A stretch of 27,805 nt of DNA from Acholeplasmataceae bacterium (lineage in GTDB: Bacteria; Bacillota_I; Bacilli_A; ML615J-28; CAG-698), in the NCBI GenBank assembly GCA_012839485.1, contig DUNF01000067.1:1-27805 (forward strand), read 5' to 3'. A program made the position numbers and the translations under genes. Of this stretch, positions 8,300 to 17,628 are shown piece after piece. Each line of letters starts with the position of its first letter. The stretch's first letter is position 1. The notes under the pieces are model-generated. The model was given only the letters and a program-made list of their open reading frames with translations, did not search any database and had not been told where the DNA came from.

Positions 8300-9484
8300 A
8301 TGGCAAAAGCTAAATTTGTACGTACAAAACCACACGTTAACGTTGGTACAATCGGTCACGTAGACCACGGAAAAACTACTCTTACTTCAGCAATCACAAA
8401 GGTGTTAGCGAAGAAGGGATTATCAAGCGCTATGGATTATGATAAGATTGATGGTGCGCCAGAAGAAAAAACAAGAGGTATTACTATCAACTCATCTCAT
8501 ATCGAATACGAAACAGAAAACAGACACTATGCACACGTTGACTGCCCAGGTCACGCAGACTATGTAAAGAACATGATTACTGGTGCAGCTCAAATGGACG
8601 GAGCTATTCTAGTAGTTGCTGCTACTGATGGCCCAATGGCTCAAACTAGAGAGCACATCTTACTTGCTCGTCAAGTAGGAGTACCTTATATCGTTGTTTT
8701 CCTAAACAAATGCGATATGGTAGATGATGAAGAATTATTAGACTTAGTTGAAATGGAAGTTAGAGAAGCTCTTAGCGAGTATGAATTCCCTGGAGACGAT
8801 GTTCCAGTAATTAAAGGATCAGCATTAAAAGCTATGGAAGGCGATCCAAAAGCTGAAGAAGCTATTATTGAATTAATGGCTGCAGTTGACTCATATATTC
8901 CAACACCTGAAAGAGATGTTGATAAACCATTCTTACTACCTGTAGAAGACGTATTTACTATTACTGGTAGAGGAACAGTTGCAACTGGTAGAGTTGAAAG
9001 AGGAACAATGAGAGTTGGCGATGAAGCTGAAATCGTTGGAATTAGACCTACATTAAAGACAGTTATTACAGGACTAGAAATGTTTAGAAAACAATTAGAG
9101 TTTGCTCAAGCAGGAGATAACGTAGGAGCACTATTAAGAGGTGTTGCTAGAGATCAAATCGAAAGAGGACAAGTACTTGCAAAACCTAAGACAGTTAACC
9201 CTCATACTGAATTTTCAGCTGAAGTTTACGTTCTAAGCAAAGAAGAAGGTGGAAGACATACACCATTCTTTACAAACTATCGTCCACAATTCTTCTTCCA
9301 TACTACAGACGTTACAGGTGTTATTAACTTACCTGAAGGCGTTGAAATGGTTATGCCTGGTGAAAATGCTAACTTAAACGTTTCATTAATTCACCCAATC
9401 GCTGTAGAACAAGGTACTAAATTCACTATTCGTGAAGGTGGAAGAACAGTAGCTGCTGGTACAGTAACTAAGATTAGTAAATAA
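8300..9484 (+). CDS. tuf: Elongation factor Tu
   Basis: EF-Tu delivers aminoacyl-tRNA to the ribosome as a GTP complex. The 394-residue protein has the P-loop GHVDHGKTT at 19-27, TRGITIN in switch I, DCPGHAD and NKCDMVDD, then the beta-barrel domains with TGRGTVATGRVERG. The ribosome site AGGAGG precedes the ATG by seven to eight bases. The gene looks rich in codons such as GGA, ACT and AAC compared with its neighbours, as expected for high expression. It ends just before a strong terminator. Confidence 0.98.
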   Translation: MAKAKFVRTKPHVNVGTIGHVDHGKTTLTSAITKVLAKKGLSSAMDYDKIDGAPEEKTRGITINSSHIEYETENRHYAHVDCPGHADYVKNMITGAAQMDGAILVVAATDGPMAQTREHILLARQVGVPYIVVFLNKCDMVDDEELLDLVEMEVREALSEYEFPGDDVPVIKGSALKAMEGDPKAEEAIIELMAAVDSYIPTPERDVDKPFLLPVEDVFTITGRGTVATGRVERGTMRVGDEAEIVGIRPTLKTVITGLEMFRKQLEFAQAGDNVGALLRGVARDQIERGQVLAKPKTVNPHTEFSAEVYVLSKEEGGRHTPFFTNYRPQFFFHTTDVTGVINLPEGVEMVMPGENANLNVSLIHPIAVEQGTKFTIREGGRTVAAGTVTKISK

Positions 9485-9497
9485 TTTATTTTAGAAT

Positions 9498-9532
9498 AAA
9501 CAAAATAAGGCTTAAGGCCTTATTTTGTTTTT
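9498..9532 (+). terminator. Strong terminator after tuf
   Basis: A perfect 14-pair stem (9498-9511 with 9517-9530) with a TTAAG loop leads into a T-rich tail. The stem has A-rich and T-rich outer arms, so it may act in both directions. Confidence 0.9.
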
Positions 9533-9578
9533 ATAGGGGATCTTTTAATAAATAAGATATTTTGCCATACAAATAATT

Positions 9579-9607
9579 TTGTAATTTCAAGTATTTTGTG
9601 CTATAAT
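9579..9607 (+). promoter_or_regulatory. Promoter of the ycxB-like to acpP operon
   Basis: TTGTAA (9579-9584), 17 bases, then TATAAT (9602-9607) preceded by TGc. It lies 22 bases before the first gene of what appears to be an eight-gene unit. Confidence 0.7.
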
Positions 9608-9629
9608 AAATAGATACGAGGTATAAACT

Positions 9630-10154
9630 ATGACAAAATTTAAATACGAACTTGATTATGAATCACAAAAAAAATATATTAATTTTCACTTATTTAATCA
9701 TAAAAGACTACATGTAAGTCCAATTATTTTATCATTTGCTTTAGTTGGATTTGCTGTTTTATCAATTGTTTTAAAGCAATATTTACTAGCAATTGTATCA
9801 GGAATTTTAATCTTAGTTGTTTTAGGATTTTTATTTTTCTTAGTTAAAAGAGTTCATAAAATGAATCTAAAAGGAAAAGAATTTCCTGAGCAAAATGTTT
9901 CAATTGCTTTTACTAAAGCTGGTATGACTTTATATGATGACTTATCAGAAGATAAACAAACAGTAGAATATAATAAATTACATCGAATCTATTTTCTAAA
10001 AGATTATATTTATGTTTATTTAACACCTGATCAAGGTATTGCTTTACAAAAAGCATTACTTGTAGAAGGGGATTATGATAAGTTTGCTTTATTTTTAAAA
10101 GAAAACTTCAGTAAGAAATTTGTAAGATTTAGAGGTTATAAGTTTGTTAGTTGA
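9630..10154 (+). CDS. YcxB-like membrane protein of unknown function
   Basis: The 174-residue protein has a hydrophilic N-terminus, two membrane segments at about 31-48 and 52-73, and a cytoplasmic C-terminal half. That half has the pattern of the YcxB-like domain: a Y-x-K-L-x-R-I-x-F segment, an aromatic strand of the YIYVYLTPDQG type, then an acidic helix. The family has no established role. The frame ends inside tatD, overlapping by 11 bases, so the two are probably co-translated. The ribosome site is moderate (CGAGGT). Confidence 0.65.
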   Translation: MTKFKYELDYESQKKYINFHLFNHKRLHVSPIILSFALVGFAVLSIVLKQYLLAIVSGILILVVLGFLFFLVKRVHKMNLKGKEFPEQNVSIAFTKAGMTLYDDLSEDKQTVEYNKLHRIYFLKDYIYVYLTPDQGIALQKALLVEGDYDKFALFLKENFSKKFVRFRGYKFVS

Positions 10155-10905
10155 TACACATATTCATTTAGCTGATGATGCTTATTTAGATATTTTAGAT
10201 GAAGTTATTGAAGAAGCAAGGGGAAGATTTAAAAGCATTATTGTTTCTGGGGTTGATTATAAGACTAGTTTAGATGCAATTAGATTAGCTGAAAGGTATG
10301 ATTTTCTTTATGCCTCAATTGGTCTTCATCCTCAAGAAGTAACAAAACTTGAGAATTTAGCCTGGATTAAAGAACTAGCTAAACATGAAAAAGTAATAGC
10401 AATTGGGGAGATTGGTCTAGATTATTATTGGGATGAACAATATAAAGATTTTCAAAAAGAACTTTTTATTAAACAAATTAAAATTGCTAATGAATTAGAC
10501 TTACCAGTAGTTGTTCATTCTCGTAGTGCTCATCAAGATACTTTTGATATTTTAAAGACGCATAAAACTAAAGGTGTCTTACATTGTTATTCTGGAAGTG
10601 TAGAATTAGCAAGAGAATATACTAAATTAGGTTATTATATCGGTATTGGTGGTGTTGTTACTTTTAAAAATGCTAAGACAATTAAAGAAGTTGTTTCAGA
10701 TATTGATTTAAAATACTTACTTACAGAAACTGATGGTCCATATTTAACACCACATCCTTATAGAGGAAAGGTAAATAGACCTATTTATATTGAATATGTG
10801 ATTTCAGAAATTGCAAAACTTAAAAACAAAACAAAAAATGAAATAGAAGAAAAAATATACAATAATTATTTAGAATTATTTGGAGGTACTAATGAAGAGA
10901 TTTAG
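10144..10905 (+). CDS. tatD: TatD family metal-dependent hydrolase (probable 3'-5' DNase)
   Basis: TatD proteins are TIM-barrel, metal-dependent nucleases linked to DNA repair and DNA turnover. The 253-residue product has the metal-binding DTHIHL at 4-9, GEIGLDYYWD near 90, VVHSRSA, LHCYSG and ETDGPYLTPHP, so all the usual ligands are present. The start is TTG at 10144, which places MLVDTHIH exactly at the family N-terminus; AGAGG at 10131-10135 lies eight bases upstream. It overlaps the previous gene by 11 bases and the next by 14. Confidence 0.93.
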   Translation: MLVDTHIHLADDAYLDILDEVIEEARGRFKSIIVSGVDYKTSLDAIRLAERYDFLYASIGLHPQEVTKLENLAWIKELAKHEKVIAIGEIGLDYYWDEQYKDFQKELFIKQIKIANELDLPVVVHSRSAHQDTFDILKTHKTKGVLHCYSGSVELAREYTKLGYYIGIGGVVTFKNAKTIKEVVSDIDLKYLLTETDGPYLTPHPYRGKVNRPIYIEYVISEIAKLKNKTKNEIEEKIYNNYLELFGGTNEEI

Positions 10906-12058
10906 AATATTATTATTGGTCTTTTTAGGATTTATTTTAACTGGATGCAGTTTATTTGAAAATCCTAATCATCCTTTCACAAACGAAATTTATAATAAAA
11001 GTTATAATGTAGAGACAATTACAATTATTGATTTAGAAAATAATATTCAAGCAGCTTGTGAGAAAGCAAGTGGTGCTGTTTTAGGTATTACAGCTCATAA
11101 TTTAGGAGCACCAATTGGCACAGGTTCTGGAGTTGTTTATCAAGGTACTATATATCTTAAAAATGGGACAACTAAAGATATTGCTGCTTTTTTAGCAAGT
11201 GATGAAGTAGATCATTTTGAATATAAGATGATTACTAATAGACACGTTGTTACAACTGAAAAAGGAGTAAAAGTTAGCAAAGTTCAAGTTTATGATGGCG
11301 ATTTAGATACTAACTATAATGCGACAATTTTAGGTACAGATAATAAAGTAGATTTAGCTGTGATTAGTTTTTCATCACCTAAATATATAAGACCATTAGA
11401 ATTTGCTGATTCTGATCTTTTAAAACAAGGACAATTTGCGATTGCTTTAGGTAGTCCTGAAGGTTATGAGTTTTATAATAGTGCTACATTTGGGATTATC
11501 TCTCATGCTAAGCGTTACTTAGCTGATGATACAGATAATGACGGTACTTCTGATTGGGATGCTGAGTATATCCAACACGATGTTGCAATTAACCCAGGCA
11601 ATAGCGGAGGTGCTTTAATTAACTTAGAAGGTAAGTTAGTTGGTATTAATACATTAAAACTTGCAAGTACAGAAATTGAAGGAATGGGATTTGCGATTCC
11701 ATCTAATTTAGTTAAAAAGTTAATTCCTTTCTTAGAAAGAGGAGAAACACCTGTTCGTTATGTTTTAGGAATTAATGTTATGACTGTAAGAGATATTGTA
11801 AATAATAGTTATAGTGAATATATTGATAAGATACCAGAAGGTATTGATAGTGGAATATATATTGCAGAGGTAAGTGAAACTGGTCTTTCTCATGGTAAAT
11901 TACAAGCTGACGATATTATTTTAAAATTTAATGGTGTTGAAATTGTTAAGAGTTACGAGTTTAGATCAATTTTAGGTTCAATGGTTGCGGGTTCAACTGC
12001 TGTTTTCGAAGTATATCGTAATGGTCAAATAATTGAAGTCCGCATTGATTTTGAATAA
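10892..12058 (+). CDS. HtrA/DegP-type serine protease, lipoprotein, with one PDZ domain
   Basis: A surface quality-control protease. The ATG at 10892 has GGAGGT at 10882-10887 and gives 388 residues. The N-terminus is a lipoprotein signal with lipobox LTGC and the lipidated cysteine at 19, rather than the single membrane anchor more usual for Firmicutes HtrA. The catalytic triad is H118 (NRHVV), D154 (KVDLAV) and S238 (NPGNSGG). A PDZ domain occupies about 300-388. An acidic DTDNDGTSDWD stretch at 213-223 sits between the GIIS strand and the strand before the active serine. It resembles calcium-binding loops of the DxDxDG type. The position corresponds to a regulatory loop in DegS/DegP (inference). 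The gene overlaps tatD by 14 bases. Confidence 0.92.
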   Translation: MKRFRILLLVFLGFILTGCSLFENPNHPFTNEIYNKSYNVETITIIDLENNIQAACEKASGAVLGITAHNLGAPIGTGSGVVYQGTIYLKNGTTKDIAAFLASDEVDHFEYKMITNRHVVTTEKGVKVSKVQVYDGDLDTNYNATILGTDNKVDLAVISFSSPKYIRPLEFADSDLLKQGQFAIALGSPEGYEFYNSATFGIISHAKRYLADDTDNDGTSDWDAEYIQHDVAINPGNSGGALINLEGKLVGINTLKLASTEIEGMGFAIPSNLVKKLIPFLERGETPVRYVLGINVMTVRDIVNNSYSEYIDKIPEGIDSGIYIAEVSETGLSHGKLQADDIILKFNGVEIVKSYEFRSILGSMVAGSTAVFEVYRNGQIIEVRIDFE

Positions 12059-12085
12059 TTATTATTAAAGCGAAAAGAGGATAAA

Positions 12086-13183
12086 ATGAGTTTAAGGGCA
12101 GGGATTGTAGGTTTACCTAATGTAGGTAAAAGTACATTATTTAATGCAATTACAAAAGCAAAAGTTTTAAGTGCTAACTATCCTTTTGCGACTATTTCTC
12201 CTAATATTGGGATTGTAGAGCTTGAAGATCCCAGACTTGATTTGTTAGCTTCTTTATATAAACCTAAATTAGTTACGAAAGCTACTGTAGCTTTTACTGA
12301 TATTGCTGGTTTAGTTAAAGGAGCAAGTAAGGGTGAAGGTTTAGGTAACCAGTTTCTAGCTAATATTAGAGAAGTAGATGCAATCTGCCAAGTAGTTAGA
12401 TGTTTTGATAATCCTGATATTATTCATGTACCAGGGAAAGTAGATCCTATTTCTGATATTGAAACTATTAACTTAGAACTTATTTTTGCGGATTTAGAGG
12501 TTGTCGAAAAGAGATTACCAAGAATTGAAAAGAAAGCAAGTTTTGAAAAAGATAGTGATGTTGCTGCAGAGTATAATGCTTTAAAGAAAATTAAAAACGA
12601 ACTTGATCAAGGTAAGTTTGCAAGTAATGCTAGCTTTACAAAATTAGAATTAGAGATTATTAAAGGTTTTGGTTTCCTTACAATGAAACCAATGATTTAT
12701 GTGATGAATGTTGATGAGAATCATATAATTAAAGATAATCAATATATTTTAGATGTAAGAGAATTTGCATTTAAAAATAAGGCTAAAGCAGTTAAGATTT
12801 GTGCTAAGATTGAAGAAGAACTAGCTGATTTAGATGCAGAAGAAAAAGCAATGTTTTATCAAGATTTAGGGCTTTCAGATTTCGGTTTAAATAAACTTGT
12901 AAAAGAAACTTATGATTTACTAGGTTTAGCTACTTTTCTTACAACTGGTCCTGATGAATGTAGAGCTTGGACTTTTAAAAAAGGAATGAAGGCGCCTGAA
13001 TGTGCGGGAATAATTCATACAGATTTTGAACGTGGTTTTATTAGAGCTGAAGTTTATTCTTTTAGTGAACTAGAAAAATATGGAACAGTTGCGAAAGTAA
13101 AAGAAGCTGGTAAATTACGCTCAGAAGGACGAGAATATTTAGTGCAAGATGGCGATGTAATTTTATTTAGGTTTAATGTATGA
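12086..13183 (+). CDS. ychF: Ribosome-binding ATPase YchF (OLA1/EngD family)
   Basis: YchF is a conserved Obg-related P-loop protein that prefers ATP and binds ribosomes; its role involves translation and stress control. The 365-residue product has the P-loop GLPNVGKST at 9-17, DIAGLVKGASKGEGLGNQFL, and NVDE where GTPases have NKxD, the hallmark of ATP preference. The C-terminal TGS domain includes TTGPDECRAWTF and ends in VQDGDVILFRFNV, the usual family end. The ribosome site AAGAGGA precedes the ATG. The stop overlaps the next ATG (ATGA). Confidence 0.97.
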   Translation: MSLRAGIVGLPNVGKSTLFNAITKAKVLSANYPFATISPNIGIVELEDPRLDLLASLYKPKLVTKATVAFTDIAGLVKGASKGEGLGNQFLANIREVDAICQVVRCFDNPDIIHVPGKVDPISDIETINLELIFADLEVVEKRLPRIEKKASFEKDSDVAAEYNALKKIKNELDQGKFASNASFTKLELEIIKGFGFLTMKPMIYVMNVDENHIIKDNQYILDVREFAFKNKAKAVKICAKIEEELADLDAEEKAMFYQDLGLSDFGLNKLVKETYDLLGLATFLTTGPDECRAWTFKKGMKAPECAGIIHTDFERGFIRAEVYSFSELEKYGTVAKVKEAGKLRSEGREYLVQDGDVILFRFNV

Positions 13184-14391
13184 TTAAATTTTATATTTTA
13201 GTAGTTGGTGATGAAGTATTAGATGGATTAGTAGTAGACACTAATAGTCTTTACTTACAAGAGAAAATACAAAGTACAGGTAATACTGTTTTAGAGATTA
13301 GAAAAGTAAGAGATGAAAGTAAAGCAATTAGTAATGCAGTTTTAGATTTTTTAGAATCTAATGCCGATATTCTTGTTTGCTTCGGTGGCTTAGGTCCTAC
13401 TTATGATGATCAAACTAAACAAGCTATTGCCTCTTCTTTAAATAAAAACTTAAGTTATTATGAAGAAGCAAAAAAGACAGTTTTAGATTATTTTAAAAAG
13501 AGTCCTTATGCAAAGGCAGATGAGCAACAGTTTTATTATCCTGAAGGTTCTAAATTAATTGCAAATCCTAATGGTACTGCTATGGGTATGGCAATAGAAG
13601 TAAAAGGAAAAACTATTATTGCTTTACCTGGACCACCTAAAGAAAATAAACCAATGATTGAAAGTTTAATTTCTAAGTATTTCTTAAAAGATAAAAAATA
13701 TCAAAAAACATTTTTGGTAACAGGAATGGAAGAAAGCAAATTTGAAGATAAAGTTACTTCTTTAAGAAAGAATGTACAAGATGTAGGGATTATCTCTTAT
13801 CCAACAACTGGCTATATTAGATATATTATTAAATCATATAATAAAGATGCTTATAATAAAGTAGTTTTAGAATTTAAAGAACTACTAAAAGAATATATTT
13901 TTGGAGAAGAAAATATGCTTCCAGAAGAAAAATTAGTTAAATTATTAAAAGAAAAGAAACTAACAATAACAGCTGCAGAATCAATGACAGGTGGGATGTT
14001 TATCTCTAAATTAATCAATGTTCCTGGTTCAAGCAGTGTTGTTTTAGAATCATATATTACTTATGCTGATAGCAGTAAAGCTAAAATTTTAGGGATTGAC
14101 TTAACGTTAATTGAAAAGTATGGAGTTGTCTCTAAAGAGGTAGCTAAGGAAATGGTGCTTGGTTTAAGTAAAATCAGTAGTGCTGATATTAAAGTATCGG
14201 TAACAGGGATTGCTGGTCCAAGTGGTGGAAGTAAAGATTTACCAATTGGCTCGGTGTGGTTTGGGATTATGATTAACGATGAACTTTATTTATATAATGA
14301 TGTTTTTAGTGGTGATCGTAATTTAATAAGAGAAAAAGCTAGTGTTAGAATAATGTATTATCTAATTAAGCTTTTAGAAAACAAAAATTAA
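13180..14391 (+). CDS. cinA: CinA family protein (nucleotide pyrophosphatase plus NMN deamidase)
   Basis: CinA joins an N-terminal molybdopterin-binding-like (COG1058) domain, acting in nucleotide or NAD-related repair, and a C-terminal PncC-type nicotinamide mononucleotide amidase. The 403-residue protein has GGLGPTYDD at 69-77 and ALPGPPKE in the first domain. The second, from about 248, has AESMTGG with the conserved serine at 268 and GIAGPSGG. Both domains look complete. The start overlaps the ychF stop by four bases, so translation is probably coupled. In some bacteria this gene is in a competence or recA operon; here neither is visible. Confidence 0.94.
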   Translation: MIKFYILVVGDEVLDGLVVDTNSLYLQEKIQSTGNTVLEIRKVRDESKAISNAVLDFLESNADILVCFGGLGPTYDDQTKQAIASSLNKNLSYYEEAKKTVLDYFKKSPYAKADEQQFYYPEGSKLIANPNGTAMGMAIEVKGKTIIALPGPPKENKPMIESLISKYFLKDKKYQKTFLVTGMEESKFEDKVTSLRKNVQDVGIISYPTTGYIRYIIKSYNKDAYNKVVLEFKELLKEYIFGEENMLPEEKLVKLLKEKKLTITAAESMTGGMFISKLINVPGSSSVVLESYITYADSSKAKILGIDLTLIEKYGVVSKEVAKEMVLGLSKISSADIKVSVTGIAGPSGGSKDLPIGSVWFGIMINDELYLYNDVFSGDRNLIREKASVRIMYYLIKLLENKN

Positions 14392-14410
14392 TTTTGTTTG
14401 GAGGTTTGTG

Positions 14411-16687
14411 ATGGTTGAAGATTATGTATCAAATGAAATCAAGCTAGAAATAGCTAGAGATAATGATGTTAGCGTCAAGCAAATTGATGCTGTTTTAAAA
14501 TTGATTGAAGAAGGTGGAACTGTTCCTTTTATTGCTAGGTATCGTAAAGAAGCAACTGGTGGTTTAGATGAGAAACAAATTAGATCAATTTACAATGCTT
14601 GGAAATATGGCGTTGAACTTGCAGCTTTAAAAGAAGAGACAATTAAGAAAATTGAAAAAGTTGGTGAGTTAACTGAGGAATTAAGAGCAGAAATTATGGC
14701 TGCTAAGATCAAGCAAACTGTAGATGATTTATATGAACCATTCAAGCAAAAGAAAGAAACAAGAGCAGGTAGAGCTAAACAAAAAGGTTTAGAGCCACTG
14801 GCTAATTATTTGCTTTCTTTTCCTATGGGGAAAAAGGAAGATGTTTTAAAAGAAGCAGCTAAATATATTACTAAAGAAATTACAAAAGAGCTTGAAGAAA
14901 AGAAACTTGTAGTGAAAGATGAACAAGAAGCAATACAAGGAGCTAAAGATATAATTGCTGAAAAAGTTGCAGATGATCCTAAATATAAAGATAGGATGAG
15001 AGATTTCTTTAGAGAAGAAAATATTGAAACAAAGATAACACAAGATGGTGCAGAAAAAGATCCTTTAAGTAAATATGAAATGTATTATAATTATGAAGAA
15101 CCGATTAGGGAAATTAAAAACCATCGTATTCTAGCAATCAATCGTGGTGAAGCTGAAGGCGTTTTAAAGGTAAGTATTTTAGATAACCAAGAGCGTGCAA
15201 TTAGATTTTTAAATAGAAGAGTTGTGGGTGATAATGAAAACTCAATTACAGCACCTTATGTATTTGAAGCAATTGAAGATGGTTATCTAAGATTAATGCG
15301 TTCAACTACAGAAACTTTTGTAAGGAATGAGCTTAAAGAAAGAGCAGAAGATCAAGCGATTTTTGTTTTTGCGGAGAATTTGAAGAGATATTTACTTACA
15401 CCACCGATGAAAGGGAAAAATGTTTTAGGTATCGACCCTGCTTATCGTACAGGTTGTAAGCTTGCAGCTGTATCATCAACAGGGCAATTGCTTGATATTG
15501 GTAAAATCTTCCCTAATCCTAAAACAGAAAAGCAAGAAGTTACAGCTGAAGATCGTCAATATATTCAATCTAAACAAACTTTAGTTGAGTTTTTAGATAA
15601 ATATAATATTGAGATTATTGCAATCGGTAATGGTACTGCATCAAGAGAAACAGAAAGTTTTGTAGCTTCTGTTTTAAAAGATATTAAAGATGATTCTAAA
15701 TTTAAAGATAGAAATATTGAATATATTATTGTAAATGAAGCAGGAGCATCTATTTATTCTGCTAGTAAACTAGCAATTGAAGAGTTTCCTAACTTAGCTG
15801 TTGAAGAAAGATCAGCTGCATCAATTGCCAGAAGATTACAAGATCCATTAAGTGAATTAATTAAGATTGATCCTAAGTCAATTGGTGTTGGTCAATATCA
15901 GTATGATGTTAACCAAAAAAAGCTTGGTGAACAGTTAGATGTTGTTGTTGAAGATGTAGTTAATGATGTAGGTGTTAATATTAATAGTGCATCAGTTCCC
16001 CTGCTTACTAGAGTTTCGGGATTAAATAAGAGAGCAGCTAGTAATATTGTTGATTATCGTAACGAACATGGTGAATTTATGGATCGTGAAGAAATTAAAA
16101 ATGTTAAGGGTATTGGTGAAAAAACATATGAACAATGTATTGGTTTTTTAAGAATACCAGAAGGTAATGAAAAACTTGATATGACATCAATTCACCCTGA
16201 AAGTTATAAAGCTACTGAACTAATTTTAGAAAAATTAGGGAAAACTAAAGAAGATATTGGTAGTCTTGAATTAAGAGATCAAATTGAGAATTTACATCGT
16301 GAAGGTTTTTATAAAAACCAAGGATTAGAGGAAATAGGTATCTATACATATAATGATATTTTAGATTCACTAGCAGAGCCTCTAAGAGATCCACGTGATC
16401 AGTTTGATAAACCATTACTTAGAAGCGATGTTTTAAAATTAGAAGATTTACTTCGTGGAATGAAATTAGAAGGTACAGTTAGAAATGTAACTAACTTTGG
16501 AGCTTTTATTGATTGTGGTGTAAAAGAAGATGGTTTAGTCCATGTATCTAAAATGAGTAAAGGATTCATTAAGCATCCACTAGATGTTTTATCAGTTGGT
16601 GATATTGTAACTGTGTGGGTAGTTTCTGTTGATTTAAAGAAAGCAAGAATTGAACTATCAATGATTCCTTTAGATGAATTAAAATAA
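14411..16687 (+). CDS. tex: Tex family RNA-binding protein with S1 domain
   Basis: Tex is a multidomain nucleic-acid-binding protein, similar to eukaryotic Spt6, involved in transcription. The frame can open at GTG 14408, but ATG 14411 has GGAGG at 14400-14404 at the better spacing of six bases, giving 758 residues. The N-terminal helical part contains GGTVPFIARYRKEATGGL. A YqgF-like fold begins near 335 with GKNVLGIDPAYRTGCK. Helix-hairpin-helix motifs follow (VSGLNKRAASNIV; VKGIGEKTYEQ). The S1 domain lies at about 683-755. Length and order are normal for the family. Confidence 0.96.
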   Translation: MVEDYVSNEIKLEIARDNDVSVKQIDAVLKLIEEGGTVPFIARYRKEATGGLDEKQIRSIYNAWKYGVELAALKEETIKKIEKVGELTEELRAEIMAAKIKQTVDDLYEPFKQKKETRAGRAKQKGLEPLANYLLSFPMGKKEDVLKEAAKYITKEITKELEEKKLVVKDEQEAIQGAKDIIAEKVADDPKYKDRMRDFFREENIETKITQDGAEKDPLSKYEMYYNYEEPIREIKNHRILAINRGEAEGVLKVSILDNQERAIRFLNRRVVGDNENSITAPYVFEAIEDGYLRLMRSTTETFVRNELKERAEDQAIFVFAENLKRYLLTPPMKGKNVLGIDPAYRTGCKLAAVSSTGQLLDIGKIFPNPKTEKQEVTAEDRQYIQSKQTLVEFLDKYNIEIIAIGNGTASRETESFVASVLKDIKDDSKFKDRNIEYIIVNEAGASIYSASKLAIEEFPNLAVEERSAASIARRLQDPLSELIKIDPKSIGVGQYQYDVNQKKLGEQLDVVVEDVVNDVGVNINSASVPLLTRVSGLNKRAASNIVDYRNEHGEFMDREEIKNVKGIGEKTYEQCIGFLRIPEGNEKLDMTSIHPESYKATELILEKLGKTKEDIGSLELRDQIENLHREGFYKNQGLEEIGIYTYNDILDSLAEPLRDPRDQFDKPLLRSDVLKLEDLLRGMKLEGTVRNVTNFGAFIDCGVKEDGLVHVSKMSKGFIKHPLDVLSVGDIVTVWVVSVDLKKARIELSMIPLDELK

Positions 16688-16698
16688 AGAGGGCTATT

Positions 16699-17628
16699 AT
16701 GAAGTATTTATTTATTATTAATCCTGCGGCTGGTAAAAAAGATACTAGCGAAGCTATTTTAGAGCAAGCAAATATAGTTTTTGGTTCGGGTAATTATGAT
16801 TATTACCTTACCAAAGGAAAACTAGATGCTTATCATTATACAAAAGAATATATTGAGAAAGTAGAAGACAAAGTAGCTATCATTGCTTGTGGTGGTGATG
16901 GAACTTTAAATGAAGTTGGTAGTGCCTGTATTAGTAAGGATAACGTTTATTTAGCTTGTTTTCCTGTTGGTAGTGGCAATGATTATATAAAAGCATTTGG
17001 AAATAGAGAAAACTTTATAGATTTAAGTTATTTTAAAGGTAATTATGATATAAAGAAGGTAGATGTTTTAGAAGTTAACGATCGTTATGCTTTAAATGTC
17101 TGCAATATTGGCTTTGATGCAGTAGTTGTCCGTTATATGGAAAAGTTTAGAAGATGGCCTTTAATTGGTGGAAAAATGGCTTATCACTTAGCAGTATTTT
17201 TGGGAATTTTTTCTCGTCTTTCTAAACCAATGTTAATTATGAAAGATGGTAAAGAGTTTTTCAATAATAAAGCTATTCTAGCAGTATGTGCTAATGGTAA
17301 TTACTATGGTGGTAGTTACTATGTAGGCCCAGATGCTTTAGTTGATGATGGCCTATTAGACTTAGTAGTTGCGAAGAAGGTGACACGTTTTACTTTGGCA
17401 AGATTAATCAAAAGATACCAAAAAGGAATCTTCAAAAAAGATAAAGCTTGTCAGAAAATCTTTTCTTTTGATACAGCTAAAGAAGTTGTTATCGAGGGGA
17501 AGAAAGATTTATGGTATACAGTTGATGGCGAACTATTGAAAGCCAATAAAATTAAAGTAGGTGTTTTAGAGAGAGCACTGAACTTCATTTACCCAAAAGG
17601 ATTAAGGAGGATTAAAAATGGTATTTGA
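16699..17628 (+). CDS. Diacylglycerol kinase family lipid kinase (YegS/DgkB type)
   Basis: Members phosphorylate diacylglycerol or related lipids and recycle them into phospholipid synthesis. The 309-residue protein begins with the INPAAGKK nucleotide-binding turn, carries the catalytic GGDGTLNEV at 65-73 and the PVGSGNDYIKAFG segment, and ends with the typical beta-sandwich domain. There is no membrane segment. The exact substrate cannot be told from sequence. It starts 11 bases after tex and its last codons overlap acpP by 11 bases, so it is tied to the gene for the fatty-acid carrier. Confidence 0.92.
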   Translation: MKYLFIINPAAGKKDTSEAILEQANIVFGSGNYDYYLTKGKLDAYHYTKEYIEKVEDKVAIIACGGDGTLNEVGSACISKDNVYLACFPVGSGNDYIKAFGNRENFIDLSYFKGNYDIKKVDVLEVNDRYALNVCNIGFDAVVVRYMEKFRRWPLIGGKMAYHLAVFLGIFSRLSKPMLIMKDGKEFFNNKAILAVCANGNYYGGSYYVGPDALVDDGLLDLVVAKKVTRFTLARLIKRYQKGIFKKDKACQKIFSFDTAKEVVIEGKKDLWYTVDGELLKANKIKVGVLERALNFIYPKGLRRIKNGI

